Positions 29,901-40,660 of a DNA stretch of 64,000 bases are shown here, one piece after another. Made by a program: the position numbers and the translations under genes. Below the pieces are notes generated by a model. The model was not told where the DNA came from, made no database searches, and saw nothing but the letters and a program-made list of their open reading frames with translations. Source of the stretch: Strigamia acuminata (taxonomy: Eukaryota; Arthropoda; Chilopoda; Geophilomorpha; Linotaeniidae); contig OX442314.1 in assembly GCA_949358305.1 (NCBI GenBank), positions 37,731,211-37,795,210 of the forward strand, written 5' to 3'. Each line of letters begins with the position of its first letter. Position 1 is the stretch's first letter.

Positions 29901-32900
29901 AGTCGACCTAATTAGTCTGTAGATTGTATTTGAATGCATTTCATCCTCCTCTTCCTTAGGCATCAGAAATGGCGCATTTTCCACCCGAAGAGAAATTGCC
30001 TTGTTTCCAGTGTGGAACTTAAGCAAGGCATTGTGCACGAGGTTGATTGCCATTGGAAGTGTGTGGTAAAAATGCTCATTGTACAAGATATGTATAATGG
30101 CTGGTTCGGCTTCCATGCTAAACTCGACTCCAAACAGAAGTTTATTCCGGTAAAATATAAAATCTCTAATAGCCACATCTTTTATGTACTGGATGGGATC
30201 ATCTTGCACAGAAACCGTGCAGCTCGATGGAAAGCTTTCGAAAAAGTAGTTTAGAAATGATATGTCTTCGTTGGATTCTGCTTGTTGATGAGCGAAAGCG
30301 AAGCAATGTTTGTACTGAGTTAAATCCATCAGTAAAACTGGTTCTGCCTCTTCTTTGTATTCACCCAGTCCATTATTTAAGAGAATTACAAACACAATTG
30401 TGATCAAAGGGAGAAGTATCTGAAAAGAAATGACAATTAGTGGGAGCGGTAGAGTTATACAAGGTGAACAAAAAGTCTGTATCTTTTCTTAATATTTCTG
30501 AAAGTGTTGACAATGTATCTAATCTAATGATGGCAAAGTACTAAAGTTGGGTGGGGCAATCTTTTGGTGACCCGAAATTTGACCTTGGGATGTTCCTTCA
30601 AGGTCATTGAGAAATTATCTCGGAAACCGTTAGAGATAGACAGAAATTTCCAATTGTAAACTTGTAGAGCAACATTTGTTTAGTCTAAAAATGACTAATT
30701 CTCAAATCTTTTGTACTAAAATTTTTTAAGAAAATTGCAATTGAAAAAGTAGTTTTGAAAAGCGAAAGTCATGAAAAAATTCAGTTTTCTACCCATATCT
30801 CTGCAACGGTGCCAGATGTGTAAATTCCGACCAGGGGAATCGATTTTCTGGGTCATTTTACGTCTAATCAGCACGTTTTTGACACTTTTTCAATTTTGGC
30901 CATGTTATCTTTTGACTTGTGTCTACTTTTTCAATTGCAATTTTCTTAAAAATTTTTAGTACAAAAGATTTGAGAATTAGTCATTCTTAGACTAAACAAA
31001 TGTTGCTCTACAAGTTTACAATTGGAAATTTCTGTCTATCTCTAACGGTTTCCGAGATAATTTCCCAATGACCTTGAAGGAACATCCCAAGGTCAAATTT
31101 CAGGTCACCAACAGATTGCCCCACCCAACTTTAGTACTTTGACATCATTAGATTAGATGCATTGTCAGTACTTTCAGAAATATTAAGTAAAGATACAGAC
31201 TTTTTGTTCACCCTGTATATTCTATTACTTTGTGCAACTTACTTGAATAAGGAAGAGGATGTACCGACGACGAGCATAATAAAACCTTTTCAATATTAGT
31301 CCATAAAACTGTTGCATTTTTAATGCCATTCCACTCTTTTTCAGAAATATCACACTGTTATCTAAATTAAAAAATAAATAAAAAAATAAAAAAAAACCAT
31401 GATAATTAATGTAACAGAAAGAAGTACAAACGCTGAGATTTTAAAACAACGACTGTGTTTGGACTGCCCGTTTTATGCGCTGGATCCCCAACTCTTTGAT
31501 TAAAAAAATCATCATTAATATTCTATTTTTGTATCCAAAATTGGTTAATTAATTCATCACTTTAGAAACACTTCTTCCATTGTAGTAACTGATAATCCAA
31601 AACTTTTAATCCCCAGAGACGTCGACTTAGCTTCCAACTCATCAAATAATTTAGCAAAATGCGACGATTCATCCATTGGTAACATATAGGACAATTCATA
31701 CGCTGTTCTTTCTTCTAAAGTGGAACTAGGAATGATATTCCTCACAATATCTGTAATTTTATTCACGCCTGAATTTTTTACTAGGTTCATTTTTAAATGA
31801 TATCCAGCACCTTTAAAAAACACACAAAATTATTGGCAAAACCAAACTGTTCCATCTATTGTACATCAATTAAACCAGTGGTTCTTAATCACTCATTGGG
31901 AGTGTGTGATATCTCTCTTCTGAGGGTGTCAGAGTTAGTGCTAAAAATAATACTTAGTGTGCACACTTGTAGGCAGTGTTGGGCTCGCTAACTGAATTTC
32001 GCTATCGTTACTTTAGCGAAGCTATTGCTATATTAGCGAAATAGAAAAAATCGCTACTTTTATGAAACGAGCAATTTTTTTTAGCGAAGCTAACAAAAAT
32101 TGATAAATTAGCGAGAAAATCAGCGAAAATTTCGCTGATTTTCTCGCTAATCAATACCAAAATTTCCAATTACAAAGTAGTAGAGCACCATCGAATTACT
32201 GTAGTATGTACTATGCAACTTATCTTACTTGTCAGTCATCTTAATTGATATTTGTTCAGTCGTTTTTAAGAAAAAGATTCACCCTGTATAAACACTGAAC
32301 ATTATTTTTTGTGGAGTGTGAGAAAACATTTTGAGAATCAAAGAATACCCAACTCCAAAATGATAAGAACCACTGAGTTAAACAAACAAACAAACAAACT
32401 AGCACCATATTCTTTTTTCAAAAATATAGGTGAGCCACAACACTGCAATTGCCCCGCTGCCATTATGGCAATCCTGTCGCCCAACACATCAGCTTCATCC
32501 ATGAAATGAGTGCTTAATAAAATGCAGCGTCCTGGACGAATTGCTTTAAGTAGATCCCAAATTGCTCGCCGTGCCTCAGGATCCATTCCAGAAGTCGGCT
32601 CATCCAACATTATAACCTAAAACTCATTTTGTTATTCCATTTAAATAAACAACTTATATCCAGTGGCATAGCTATGGAGAATCACAAGGAATCACAAAAC
32701 ATTCTGAATATTTGAAGAAAAAACGACAAATTTGGTAAAAGTTAAACAAAACCATCCTTAAAACCTGCCCGGCGCAATGTCCTTAAAGCAGTGTCATATA
32801 CCCCAGCTATGCCACCGCATTTTCTGTTTTATACTTTTGGTTCACCGATTAAGGCAATGCCTAGATTTAATTTTCTTTTCATCCCTCCAGACAGATCCAT

Positions 32901-35367
32901 AGCAAACGTGTTTTTCTTAGAAGTCAAATTTAATCTCTGCAGTAGAGTGGTTATTTGTATGTCCAAAGCATTCAAAAGATTAATTTTCAACTTTAGAGGA
33001 AAAAAAATAAAAAGTGAAAATTAGATTTTAAAAAAAAATTACTCACAACTTCATCATACTATTCCAAAAAATTGCAAATGTTCCTTGACTGTGAGTTTGT
33101 CAAAAAGCATGTTGGCTTGTGGACAAAGCCCCAAATCTTTTCTCGCTTGATCAATTTCACTGCGAACATCGAAGCCGTTAACATAGGCAGTTCCTTTTGA
33201 CGGCGGCGTCATCCCTATATATACGTTAAGTGCCCATCAAAAGACCAGCCGCATTAATTAAGCCATGATACAATTCACCTACCGGTCAAAATTGACATTG
33301 TTGTTGTTTTCCCAGCGCCATTATGTCCAAGCAATGCAGTTATCTGTCCTTGGTAAATATTTAGGCACAAATTGTCCACAGCCATTGAGCTCGACTTCCA
33401 TCCATAAGACTAAAATAAATAAATAAATTTAATAAAACTCTTACGTAATATTTGCCCAATTACTTTTGACAGATTTTTAATAGCGATAGACGTTGGCAGT
33501 CCTTTCGGATCACTCTCAAACTTAGACTTATCACGTTTCGGCTCTTTTATAGTAACATCCACCTGTCCTGCAGACCCGGGACACCAATATCCTTTCTATC
33601 AGCACAAAACAATAAAACAAATTATTTTTTTTTAAAAATTACAACTTATTTAATTACCATCAGAAAAAAATAGAAGGGTTTTGGGACTCCGTGAACACCC
33701 GGATACACATTCCCAATGTACCAGGTGAGGAAAAGATATAAAAACACATCAACGATCATCATAATTAAAATTACAAACATAGAAATATTATCTCCTGGAA
33801 CTGCTTCAAACAGATTTCTCCACTGAATGCCATCCTCTAAAATCCACAAATTACCCAACAAATCAATACTCATTAATTGGGCTATTTACTGTGCGATTCA
33901 AATCCGGCTATGATCCTCAACGCCATCCCCATCGCCATGTTTGGTATCAAGGCGAGGCACACCTTAGACGAAGTACTAACAAGCCGATAGCTTTGAAAAA
34001 TTGAGTAGTACGGCACGCAAAACGATAAAAGCCACAGGAGAACCGTAACACCTGCAGCCACTGTGGCTGCAAACAAATTGTAAACTCACGTTCACCCAAA
34101 ATGACACACAACACAACCGGCGCAAATTACGTTTACTGAAGAGCGTGGTAATAAAAAAGCAGAAGCAGATGCTGGCCGAGATGTAAAAGAGAAAAATTAT
34201 GTAGACTAGTTCAGGAGCTGAATATTTCAGCACTGGGAAGCCTGATTTGGTGGGAATACACAACATCGTCACAATAATTATGGCACTCAATGCCATAATT
34301 ATAAAGGATGAAACAAACCAACCGTACCATTGGATCCACGAAGGAATGCCCATTAACTTCATTAATTCCTAAAAAAAAATATAATGGGTCCATTCAAAGT
34401 CAAATGAATTATTTGACTTATCATAATCTGAATTATCAACAATTCATGCAAGTCACTGTAACCTTGATTCCAACTTCTTTCTCCCGGACAATCCGCCGAA
34501 CAGTTATCGGAACGGTAAATATGTAACTCAAAGTGACAAAAAGTGGGAGAATCATCGTCAAAATGACAGAAAACAGCGAGTCCTTATTATATGGAGGATA
34601 CGGAAATCCTTGATAAGTCAACTAAAAAAAAAAAATTTTATTAATTCAAAATTTGAATAAACATAAAAAAAAAAAATTAAAAAAAATTACCACGTAGTCG
34701 ATTGATTTACCACTTGCATTTTCTATCACAGCCGCAGCAATTGCGTTTTGCAAATAAACAAACAGATTATCTTCATACGGTGCTGAAGATAAAAATCGAA
34801 TATTATATAGAATAATACAACAAATTTAAGTTGTATCGATGAAAATTGTTTTGAAGCTTTTTTACCATTTCCTCGAGGAAGTCCTGCGCCAGTATCTTCA
34901 ATTTCAAGCTTGGCCGTATTCCAACTGGTCTGACGCGGTATCCGAATTCGATATCTTAAATCGCCCTCAAACACAACACCGGCCCAAAAAAGCTCGTTAA
35001 CGATCTGATTAAACTTTGGCAGCCTGGCTTCCATTTCACTGACGCTATCCACCCCCTCGCGACCGATAATATCTGTCACGTTCTTGAGTAAATCCAACGA
35101 AGCATTAGTGTTTGGGTAATACAAGATGTAAGGATCGTATTCTGGCTGGACGTAAATCTCGTCCGAAAAAAGCGTCGGATATTCCGTGAAATGTGCCACG
35201 TATTTCGCTGATGCTTCGACGCCAAATCCCGCACTGCCCCACAACGCGTACAGAGCTAGTGCGAACAACGTAGGGAAGATGATTTCTAGAGCGGTCATTA
35301 TGTAATGCCGACGCCGAAACAACCAGTTTTTCCATAATATCAATCCTAGTTTCTTCCAGCGTGACAT
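26929..35367 (-). CDS. ABCA-type lipid transporter, 21 proposed exons (about 1,600 aa)
   Basis: A full ABCA transporter (ABCA3-like half-repeat order), a membrane pump for lipids. ATG at 35,367, stop at 26,929. Exons by eye: 35367-34866, 34782-34691, 34621-34463, 34368-34137, 34066-33890, 33836-33658, 33595-33463, 33409-33283, 33214-33060, 32990-32835, 32616-32406, 31810-31561, 31354-31243, 30419-29660, 29590-29465, 29127-28903, 28846-28586, 28468-28239, 28169-27982, 27543-27153, 27090-26929; a few may be off by some bases. N-terminal membrane anchor and large loop, then several helices. NBD1: Walker [22 protein letters not shown], Walker B with [13 protein letters not shown]. Second membrane domain in exons 13-17. 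NBD2: [40 protein letters not shown]. The end carries [11 protein letters not shown], the usual ABCA tail. Most introns are 50-90 nt; three larger ones contain repeats. Confidence 0.9.
29165..29445. mobile_element. MITE-like insertion in an ABCA intron
   Basis: The block in the intron between proposed exons 15 and 16 opens with GACCCCGGATATTTATGC and closes with TTTATCCGGACCCC, with ATTATA-like flanks. The interior is full of TATGCATTTATGC and TTTTATGC motifs on both strands. Ends are imperfect inverted repeats. No coding sequence. Confidence 0.55.
30458..31217. mobile_element. 760-bp foldback MITE almost filling an ABCA intron
   Basis: Two long arms (about 280 bp each) are near-perfect inverted copies around a spacer of about 190 bp. 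The ends read TACAAGGTGAACAAAAAGTC and GACTTTTTGTTCACCCTGTA, with TA duplications at 30,456-30,457 and 31,218-31,219, like Tc1-mariner MITEs that begin (T)ACAGGGTG. The right end is 24 bp from the 5' splice site of exon 13 and the left end 36 bp from the 3' splice site of exon 14. Without it the intron would be about 62 nt, the usual size in this gene. Confidence 0.9.
31975..32296. repeat. TAGCGAA-repeat palindrome and truncated MITE end in an ABCA intron
   Basis: From 31,985 the motif TTAGCGAA recurs in both orientations, ending in a 44-bp palindrome (about 32,108-32,151) centred on GCGAAAATTTCGC. From 32,160 to 32,296 a piece related to the 760-bp MITE follows: a TTCCAATTACAAAGTAGTAGAGCA stretch (cf. 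TTGTAGAGCA at 31,010) and the terminal TTCACCCTGTATA. Confidence 0.6.
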
Positions 35368-35587
35368 TTCGAAAGTGAATCACTCGAGAAACAAACGGCA
35401 GTTGCCACGTTCATTACTGTCTCATTGTTAGAAATTAACAATCGGAATAAAGTTGAATGCTAAATTTTTAAAAAAAATTGGCTGACATGCAATGGAGAGT
35501 AAACCAGAAGCTCATTTTATTTTTGTTATTATTGTGTATACAATTTTTATTTTGTGCTATTAATTTATAAATATACGTATAAATATA

Positions 35588-35885
35588 TACCGGGTGTCCG
35601 CCGAACACCTACCAAGTGAATTATTTTATAATCATGTTAATTCAAAAAAAACTTTTGATTATGAATTTAAGTAAATGACATGTGACGAATTCAATGAAAT
35701 GTGTTAAATTCATGTGACATTGTTACATCACTGTTTTGCAACTCATAACTTTTAAACCAACAATGCTACGCAAAAAATGTCAATTGCAAAGTTGTAGAGC
35801 ACCTTCTAATTAGTCTTGACTTGTTCTTAAAAAAATTATCTCTGACTGAAAAGTTTTGAGGAAAAAAGGTTTGAAATGTTAATCA
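35588..35885. mobile_element. Related MITE fragment starting ACCGGGTGTCCGCC
   Basis: ATATACCGGGTGTCCGCCGAAC has the form of a mariner-type terminal repeat next to TA. The interior shares AATTGCAAAGTTGTAGAGCA with the MITE at 30,458-31,217. The other end is not found; the hairpin element copy 2 follows at once. Confidence 0.5.
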
Positions 35886-35889
35886 GTAA

Positions 35890-36030
35890 TACGAAATACG
35901 ACCAAGACACATGTTTAGTTATTATGAAAAGCTTTATTGTTGTCTAGGGGTATGATTGGTGTCTCAGGTGAATTTCCCAATGCGATGGCTGCGAACAGCC
36001 ATCCCTAACCAGAACACGTGGCATTTGAAA
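35890..36030 (-). repeat. Hairpin-bearing dispersed element, copy 2 (in the cullin 3' region)
   Basis: Homologous to 18,373-18,506 and uninterrupted. The hairpin 35,984-36,003 pairs GATGGCTG with CAGCCATC around CGAA. AATAAA on the minus strand lies at 35,933-35,938. The element begins a few bases past the ancestral cullin stop (36,034), so it would supply the 3' UTR and polyadenylation signal of that gene. Confidence 0.6.
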
Positions 36031-36033
36031 CTC

Positions 36034-36127
36034 TTAGGCAATGTACACCACCACATTTAAATCGTGCTCGTCTCTGCACAGGAAATTCTTTTCAATCAGC
36101 CACTCCACTTGCTGTTTAATCATCTTT
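36034..36127 (-). pseudogene. Out-of-frame neddylation/WHB end of the CUL5-like gene
   Basis: The remaining WHB codons continue here in another frame to a VVVYIA-stop, the usual cullin ending (CUL5 ends in a similar hydrophobic-YMA). At least two separate indels are needed to explain the shifts: one near MERS, one near VGKAWK. Confidence 0.75.
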
Positions 36128-38209
36128 TTAGACGGCACAAACATATTCTTCAACAAACTCACCAACTCCATCTGCAAGTGATTCATTTCCACGCTTTTCC
36201 AACACAAACCACCGCTTCCTGCACCCTAAACTCCCTGATCCGCGTGATCGCTCCATCGACAATTGCAATCGTCCAATCAAATTCACCTTCCCTCGTTTCT
36301 CAACCCTCCCATTTCTAACCAAACAAAAACCCTCATTAATCCAAAACTGCGAATCACTCTTAAACTCCGCCAGCGACTTCACTTCCGGATGACACAACAC
36401 GACCCCCCGCTTGACCAACGACCACATCGTCTTCCTCAACTCCGAATCCGGCAACCCGGTCGCCAAGCGCAGATCCTCCAACAAAACACGCTCCTCCGAC
36501 CTCTCGTTCCACGCGAACAACACCGCCGCTTGGAAACCCGTCACCTCCAAATCAAACTTCCCGACCGAATTGCTAAACGTGATTGTCCCATTCGACAACC
36601 GATGGCGCCACACGAGTTTCCGTCTACCGTGCTGCTTCCCGTAAAACTCCTCAACCCCCGAATAATATTCCTCCAACTCGACCGGCAACGAAACCGAAAT
36701 CCTATCGTTTAATCCCGCCCACGCGGACGCATTAAACACCTTAATATTCATCGACTCCTTCCGAGTGTGCAGTTTGAACAACACATTTAAATCCCGACTC
36801 AGTTTGACGTCTCGAAACATCTGCGCGAACTTGCACACGTAATCGACCGGCATCCCGATGTCCCTCATCCGCCCGACCATCTCCTCTTCCATCTCCGTGT
36901 CCGCCGACGTCTCCAGGATCAAGCGCCGCGTCAAATGCGACTTGTAGCACGCCATGAACACGTCTCGGTTGTTCACGTACTTGAGCAACGAAACCACATC
37001 CTTCAACTTGCCGCCCACGTCGGTGAGTTTCTTCCGCAGTTGCGTCCTTCGCAGCAACATGTCGCAGAAGTTCGCCAGCGACTCCGCCGCCATTTTTTTC
37101 TCGTTGATGATTTTCTCGAAGGCTTTGTCTCGCGGAAGAAGAAATCTCGGATCGTTTTTAAACGCCGTGCGCACCAATTCGTTGAAGCGGCCAAACTGAT
37201 CGAGCAGTCGTTGCACGTCAAAGCCGGTCTCTTCCACGTCGAGTACGTGCTCTTCCAACACGCGGAGCATTGGAGGGAAACCACCATCAACGAGCGCCAT
37301 TAATTCGTACGTAATTTGGAGGTTTGCGATGTCGTTTCGCTCGACCATCGCGGGAAATTCGGCTAAAATGGTCTCCTTGAACGGCGCCACGAATAAATCG
37401 CCCCAAATGCTCGTCAGAGCGCGCTGCGAAGCCACGTCCGATTCCAAATACTTTTCTCCTCTCGCAATTTCTTCCCTGATCTTCGATTCCGCATATTTCG
37501 TGTATTTCTCCACCCCGTGCGCCGTCAAATACTCGGGTGCTCTGATTCGGTAAAACGTCCGTGTGTTTTCGATATAATCTTTCTCGAAGAACTCGCGATA
37601 AAGGGCTAATTTGTCGTCCGCAATGGTGCAATGACTGGCGTCGAAGCCGCCTTCCCCGAACATTAACTCGGGAAGCCAGTCGGTTTCTTCGGGTGGTTGA
37701 ACTAATTCGACGTAGGTTTTGCGCGCTTTGATTATTAATTGCGCATCGCACATTTTGCCGTTTCTTTCGCCTTCGATTAATTCCGCAACGGCCTGTCGAA
37801 TGCTACACTCGATGTCCGAGAAAATGGTTTGGTTCCAGGCGTTCAGCATGAAATTTCGCAGTTTATCGCGATCCGAGTCGTATTTCGAGAGGAGTCGCTT
37901 CGCAGGGCGAATTGCGTCGGCCAAAGTGGTGCAGGCGCTGAAAAATTCGGTCCATTCGTCGATGTAGATTTTCAACAGCGTTTGACGGTCGCTGCGATTC
38001 GACATTTTTTGTTTCGAAAGCTCGATGGCGGACGAAACGTCTTTTTGCAGCTGCGAGTAGATTTCATTCTCGCCTTGACTCGCATTGACGGAATGCACGG
38101 TGAGAATTAAGCTGTTCCACTCGCGAGTCGAAACCGACTCCTGGCGGAGGATTTTTAAACTCGTGCGTCGAATCGCTTCCAAGTTGGTTTTTAAATCTGC
38201 TATTGGCAT
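36128..38209 (-). CDS. Intronless CUL5-like cullin with a frameshifted C-terminus (693 aa)
   Basis: Cullins are scaffolds of cullin-RING ubiquitin ligases. Start: ATG at 38,209 (MPIADL), since the frame upstream has no ATG. Residues match CUL5 from the N-terminal cullin repeats ('LKILRQESVSTREW', 'LLKIYIDEWTEFF') through the cullin homology domain: 'NDPRFLLPRDKAFEKIIN', 'YVNNRDVFMACYKSHLTRRL', 'SNGTITFSNSVGKFDLEVT' and 'VEKRGKVNLIGRLQLS'. After LQLSMERS the frame shifts, giving an unrelated 40-residue tail. The neddylation region ('REFRVQEAVVCVGKAW') and the winged-helix end ('LLKNMFVPSKKMIKQQVEWL') survive in other frames down to 36,034. The product would lack the RBX-side WHB domain and Nedd8 acceptor. 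No introns. It may be a young pseudogene or a truncated, substrate-binding-only cullin. Confidence 0.88.
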   Translation of the reverse strand: MPIADLKTNLEAIRRTSLKILRQESVSTREWNSLILTVHSVNASQGENEIYSQLQKDVSSAIELSKQKMSNRSDRQTLLKIYIDEWTEFFSACTTLADAIRPAKRLLSKYDSDRDKLRNFMLNAWNQTIFSDIECSIRQAVAELIEGERNGKMCDAQLIIKARKTYVELVQPPEETDWLPELMFGEGGFDASHCTIADDKLALYREFFEKDYIENTRTFYRIRAPEYLTAHGVEKYTKYAESKIREEIARGEKYLESDVASQRALTSIWGDLFVAPFKETILAEFPAMVERNDIANLQITYELMALVDGGFPPMLRVLEEHVLDVEETGFDVQRLLDQFGRFNELVRTAFKNDPRFLLPRDKAFEKIINEKKMAAESLANFCDMLLRRTQLRKKLTDVGGKLKDVVSLLKYVNNRDVFMACYKSHLTRRLILETSADTEMEEEMVGRMRDIGMPVDYVCKFAQMFRDVKLSRDLNVLFKLHTRKESMNIKVFNASAWAGLNDRISVSLPVELEEYYSGVEEFYGKQHGRRKLVWRHRLSNGTITFSNSVGKFDLEVTGFQAAVLFAWNERSEERVLLEDLRLATGLPDSELRKTMWSLVKRGVVLCHPEVKSLAEFKSDSQFWINEGFCLVRNGRVEKRGKVNLIGRLQLSMERSRGSGSLGCRKRWFVLEKRGNESLADGVGEFVEEYVCAV

Positions 38210-38289
38210 GTCGGATGACAGAAACAACGATTGATGATTTGGTATGTGGGAAATGTGCGACTTAAATATGCATTCTAAGCTGAACGGTG

Positions 38290-38350
38290 CTCGAACGTTT
38301 ATAAACGTCAACCGGACGCTCGTTTAAAGATTCAAGGTACGTACACTAAA
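38290..38350 (-). promoter_or_regulatory. Putative promoter of the CUL5-like gene
   Basis: TTTATAAAC (38,298-38,306) is about 90 nt from the ATG and is preceded on the minus strand by GCGTCCGGTTGACG and, further up, AACGTTTAGTGTACGTACC. ACGT and CGTCC motifs beside a TATA box match the other intronless genes. Confidence 0.45.
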
Positions 38351-38589
38351 CGTTACGCTATTTGTGCCCTTGGAATTTATGCATTTGTCGGCTCCACATT
38401 AGATTAAGTATGTATACTTCTCTCATGTATAAAAAAGATGTAGGTTGTTGCCAGGGCAACAAGCCTGCGAGCCCCTATGCGCCACACAGGATGTATTGTA
38501 CATCCTGTTTGAGCGTTAAGGAGCCAGTTTACGTCTCAACATGTAAATTAAATTCCTGAACGAAAAAGATAATCCCGAAAAGTTAAAAA

Positions 38590-38771
38590 TTGCTTGGATT
38601 GCTGCCTCGGTTGCTGCTTCGTTCACCGCCCCTTTGGTTGTCCTTCGTGCTGTGCGACAAGTTCACCTCGTGCAGTTTCTCAAGCATTTCTTAATCTCCC
38701 TTCTGGGGTGACTCCCCCTGCTGTATCATGTGGCGCAGCTTGACCATTGTTACAGCATCGTCATCGCACAT
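38590..38771 (-). pseudogene. Copia gag fragment (downstream half)
   Basis: Read on the minus strand it encodes MCDDDAVTMVKLRHMIQQ and EKLHEVNLSHSTKDN then RGGERS, matching the gag region of the intact Copia polyprotein at 55.9-56.1 kb. One in-frame stop is present. It belongs with 39,213-39,530, from which it is separated by an LTR and a deletion. Confidence 0.75.
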
Positions 38772-39212
38772 ATTGTTACGCGCTCAGGCCTCACTGAAAG
38801 GCAGCGGGCCTAAACGCTTAGTCTTATGAATGTAATTCCAAATTTCCTCACCAGTTGGCGCCGTGCTGTGTTTGCACTCGGCACAACATTATAGTTTACT
38901 TGCTGGACAAATTGAGCAAGATAGATCAGAAGTGTTTGGGATTCCAAGTAGTCACCATAGCTCTAATCTGGCTTTTGCAGACCAGCACACTCAGCGCTTG
39001 GTGTCTCTAGCTAAGACCCATTTGAATTGATTTAAACATTGATTGTCATTCATGTCTTTATTATTTAAGTTTCTTAGATTACCGTAAGTTTATGATTTAT
39101 TATGATTAAGTTGGTTGAAATTATTGTAATAATTCCCAGAATAAAAGAGGTTTAATTTAAAGTTAAATCAAGGTCTTCTCTGTTTATTTAACCAAAGGTT
39201 TTCAAGGTCTCT
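38772..39212 (+). mobile_element. Probable solo LTR (about 441 bp) inside the Copia gag remnant
   Basis: It begins TGTTACGCGC and ends CTTAACA, with AATAAAAGAGG near the end. It interrupts the gag homology, but about 60 gag codons are missing at the site and I see no matching target duplication, so insertion was accompanied or followed by deletion. The first bases resemble TGTTACGCGG at 63,614. Confidence 0.55.
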
Positions 39213-39530
39213 TAACATTTAAGATAAATTGCCTGGCTCATCCTCGGTACACTTCTTCCAGCAACTCCCAACATTCATGTTCTGTATCCTTGTTGATTAC
39301 ATAGACTGTTTGGGTTGGCGATAAAGCTTGCACGATTGTGGTCATGGCTTTATTGTCTTTGCCGCACCAAGCACTTCGTACTGCCGCATTAGCCCCGTTC
39401 CCTGGTGCATCGTCCACAATTACGGTCCACCACTCGCATCTTCGCAAGTAGGCTTGCATCTTAAAAGCCCATGTGGTATAGTTCTCATCTTCCAACTTTT
39501 CAATTCCGGTCGTTCTTCTCAGCCATTTTG
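39213..39530 (-). pseudogene. Copia gag fragment (N-terminal)
   Basis: 'EDENYTTWAFKMQAYLRRCE', 'WWTVIVDDAPGNGA' and 'QALSPTQTVYVINKDTEHEC' follow the start of the intact Copia polyprotein at 56.3-56.6 kb closely. Stops (for example after VYRG) show decay. It is an older relative of the intact copy, not a piece of it. Confidence 0.85.
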
Positions 39531-40660
39531 AACAAAAACCAACTAAGCTTAATAACTACCACAAAATGTAACTAACACTAATAACTTTTTTTACTCTTTT
39601 TTTTTAATAGACAATGGATAACAAAAAAAATCGCCAAATCAATCCATGTAGAATTATCGGAATGTCCATTATGTTTGGGCTGTGGTTAAGTGCCTCCATC
39701 GAAAAAAGCAGATTTCACCAAGTGGGCAGTGTTGGTCTGCCTTAGGTCACTCTTAATTGTAAATACCGTTAAGTAAATAAAATAGCAGAAAGATTATTTT
39801 TTTTGTTTATAGCTACACATTACCATCGTCAGTGCGAACAGTTTGTGGGACTGATAAAATACTAAAACAAATTTTAAACTTACATGTTAGATTCATTTTA
39901 AACAGCATTTTGCTAGAAATAAGATGAAATATTTGAAACAAACACAAGCACTACACACTTAAGTACACATCATCATCTGCTGTAGCAACAGATTCATAGA
40001 TACGCGCCACAGATGTAAACATATTGATGATATTTTTTTAGTGTGCCATAAGATTTGTTCTGTTTATATTTTATGCAAATGTATATTTTATTTAGGACTC
40101 ATGAGGCATCAGTTGTAAACTCATGGGTCATCTTTTGTCTTTGACTTTGGACAAGTAATGTCATCAGTCATGTTTCTGCAGAATGACCATGGATAGAACA
40201 ACTGGATATTGTGTTTCATTAACTCACCAAACCGGTCATATTATCCAACAGCAACTGGGTCACTCTGAAGAGTCGGGTCTTGTCTTCGGCCAGATTTCCG
40301 CTGGATTCCAATTTACAATTTACAATTTACAAATTTTCTGCAGAAGTAAAAAGTATTTGTGCAAATTTCCGCATTGAAGACCGCGAACGCTATAAAACAC
40401 TTGGGGAGGGAGAAATTTCTGTCGAGATGTTGTGACCGCTTGGCCACCCTCGGTGATCTGCGTCACAAAACACACCACCTAGTTGCCCCAAGGCCGTCCC
40501 CCTAGCTGGGGAGGAGGGAGCTGAGTGGTGTGGCGAGAGTGAGACGTTGCTGGGAGAGCAGAGAGAAAGGACGTGCGGTAGACGAGAGAGAAAGTGTGTG
40601 CTGTTAAGGTCCCAACGCCAGCAGAGGCGACCTTGTCTGCTGCTGACTCTCCTCCTCTCA
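39531..40660. other. Intergenic DNA without a recognised gene
   Basis: AT-rich, with three short ATTTACA repeats at about 40,311. A long minus-strand open frame (40,390-40,863) overlaps the repeat below and has no ATG-based or domain support. No RNA gene seen. Confidence 0.4.

Noticed and set aside
36263-37303. Plus-strand frames over the cullin gene
   Set aside because: Antisense shadows of the CUL5-like coding sequence.
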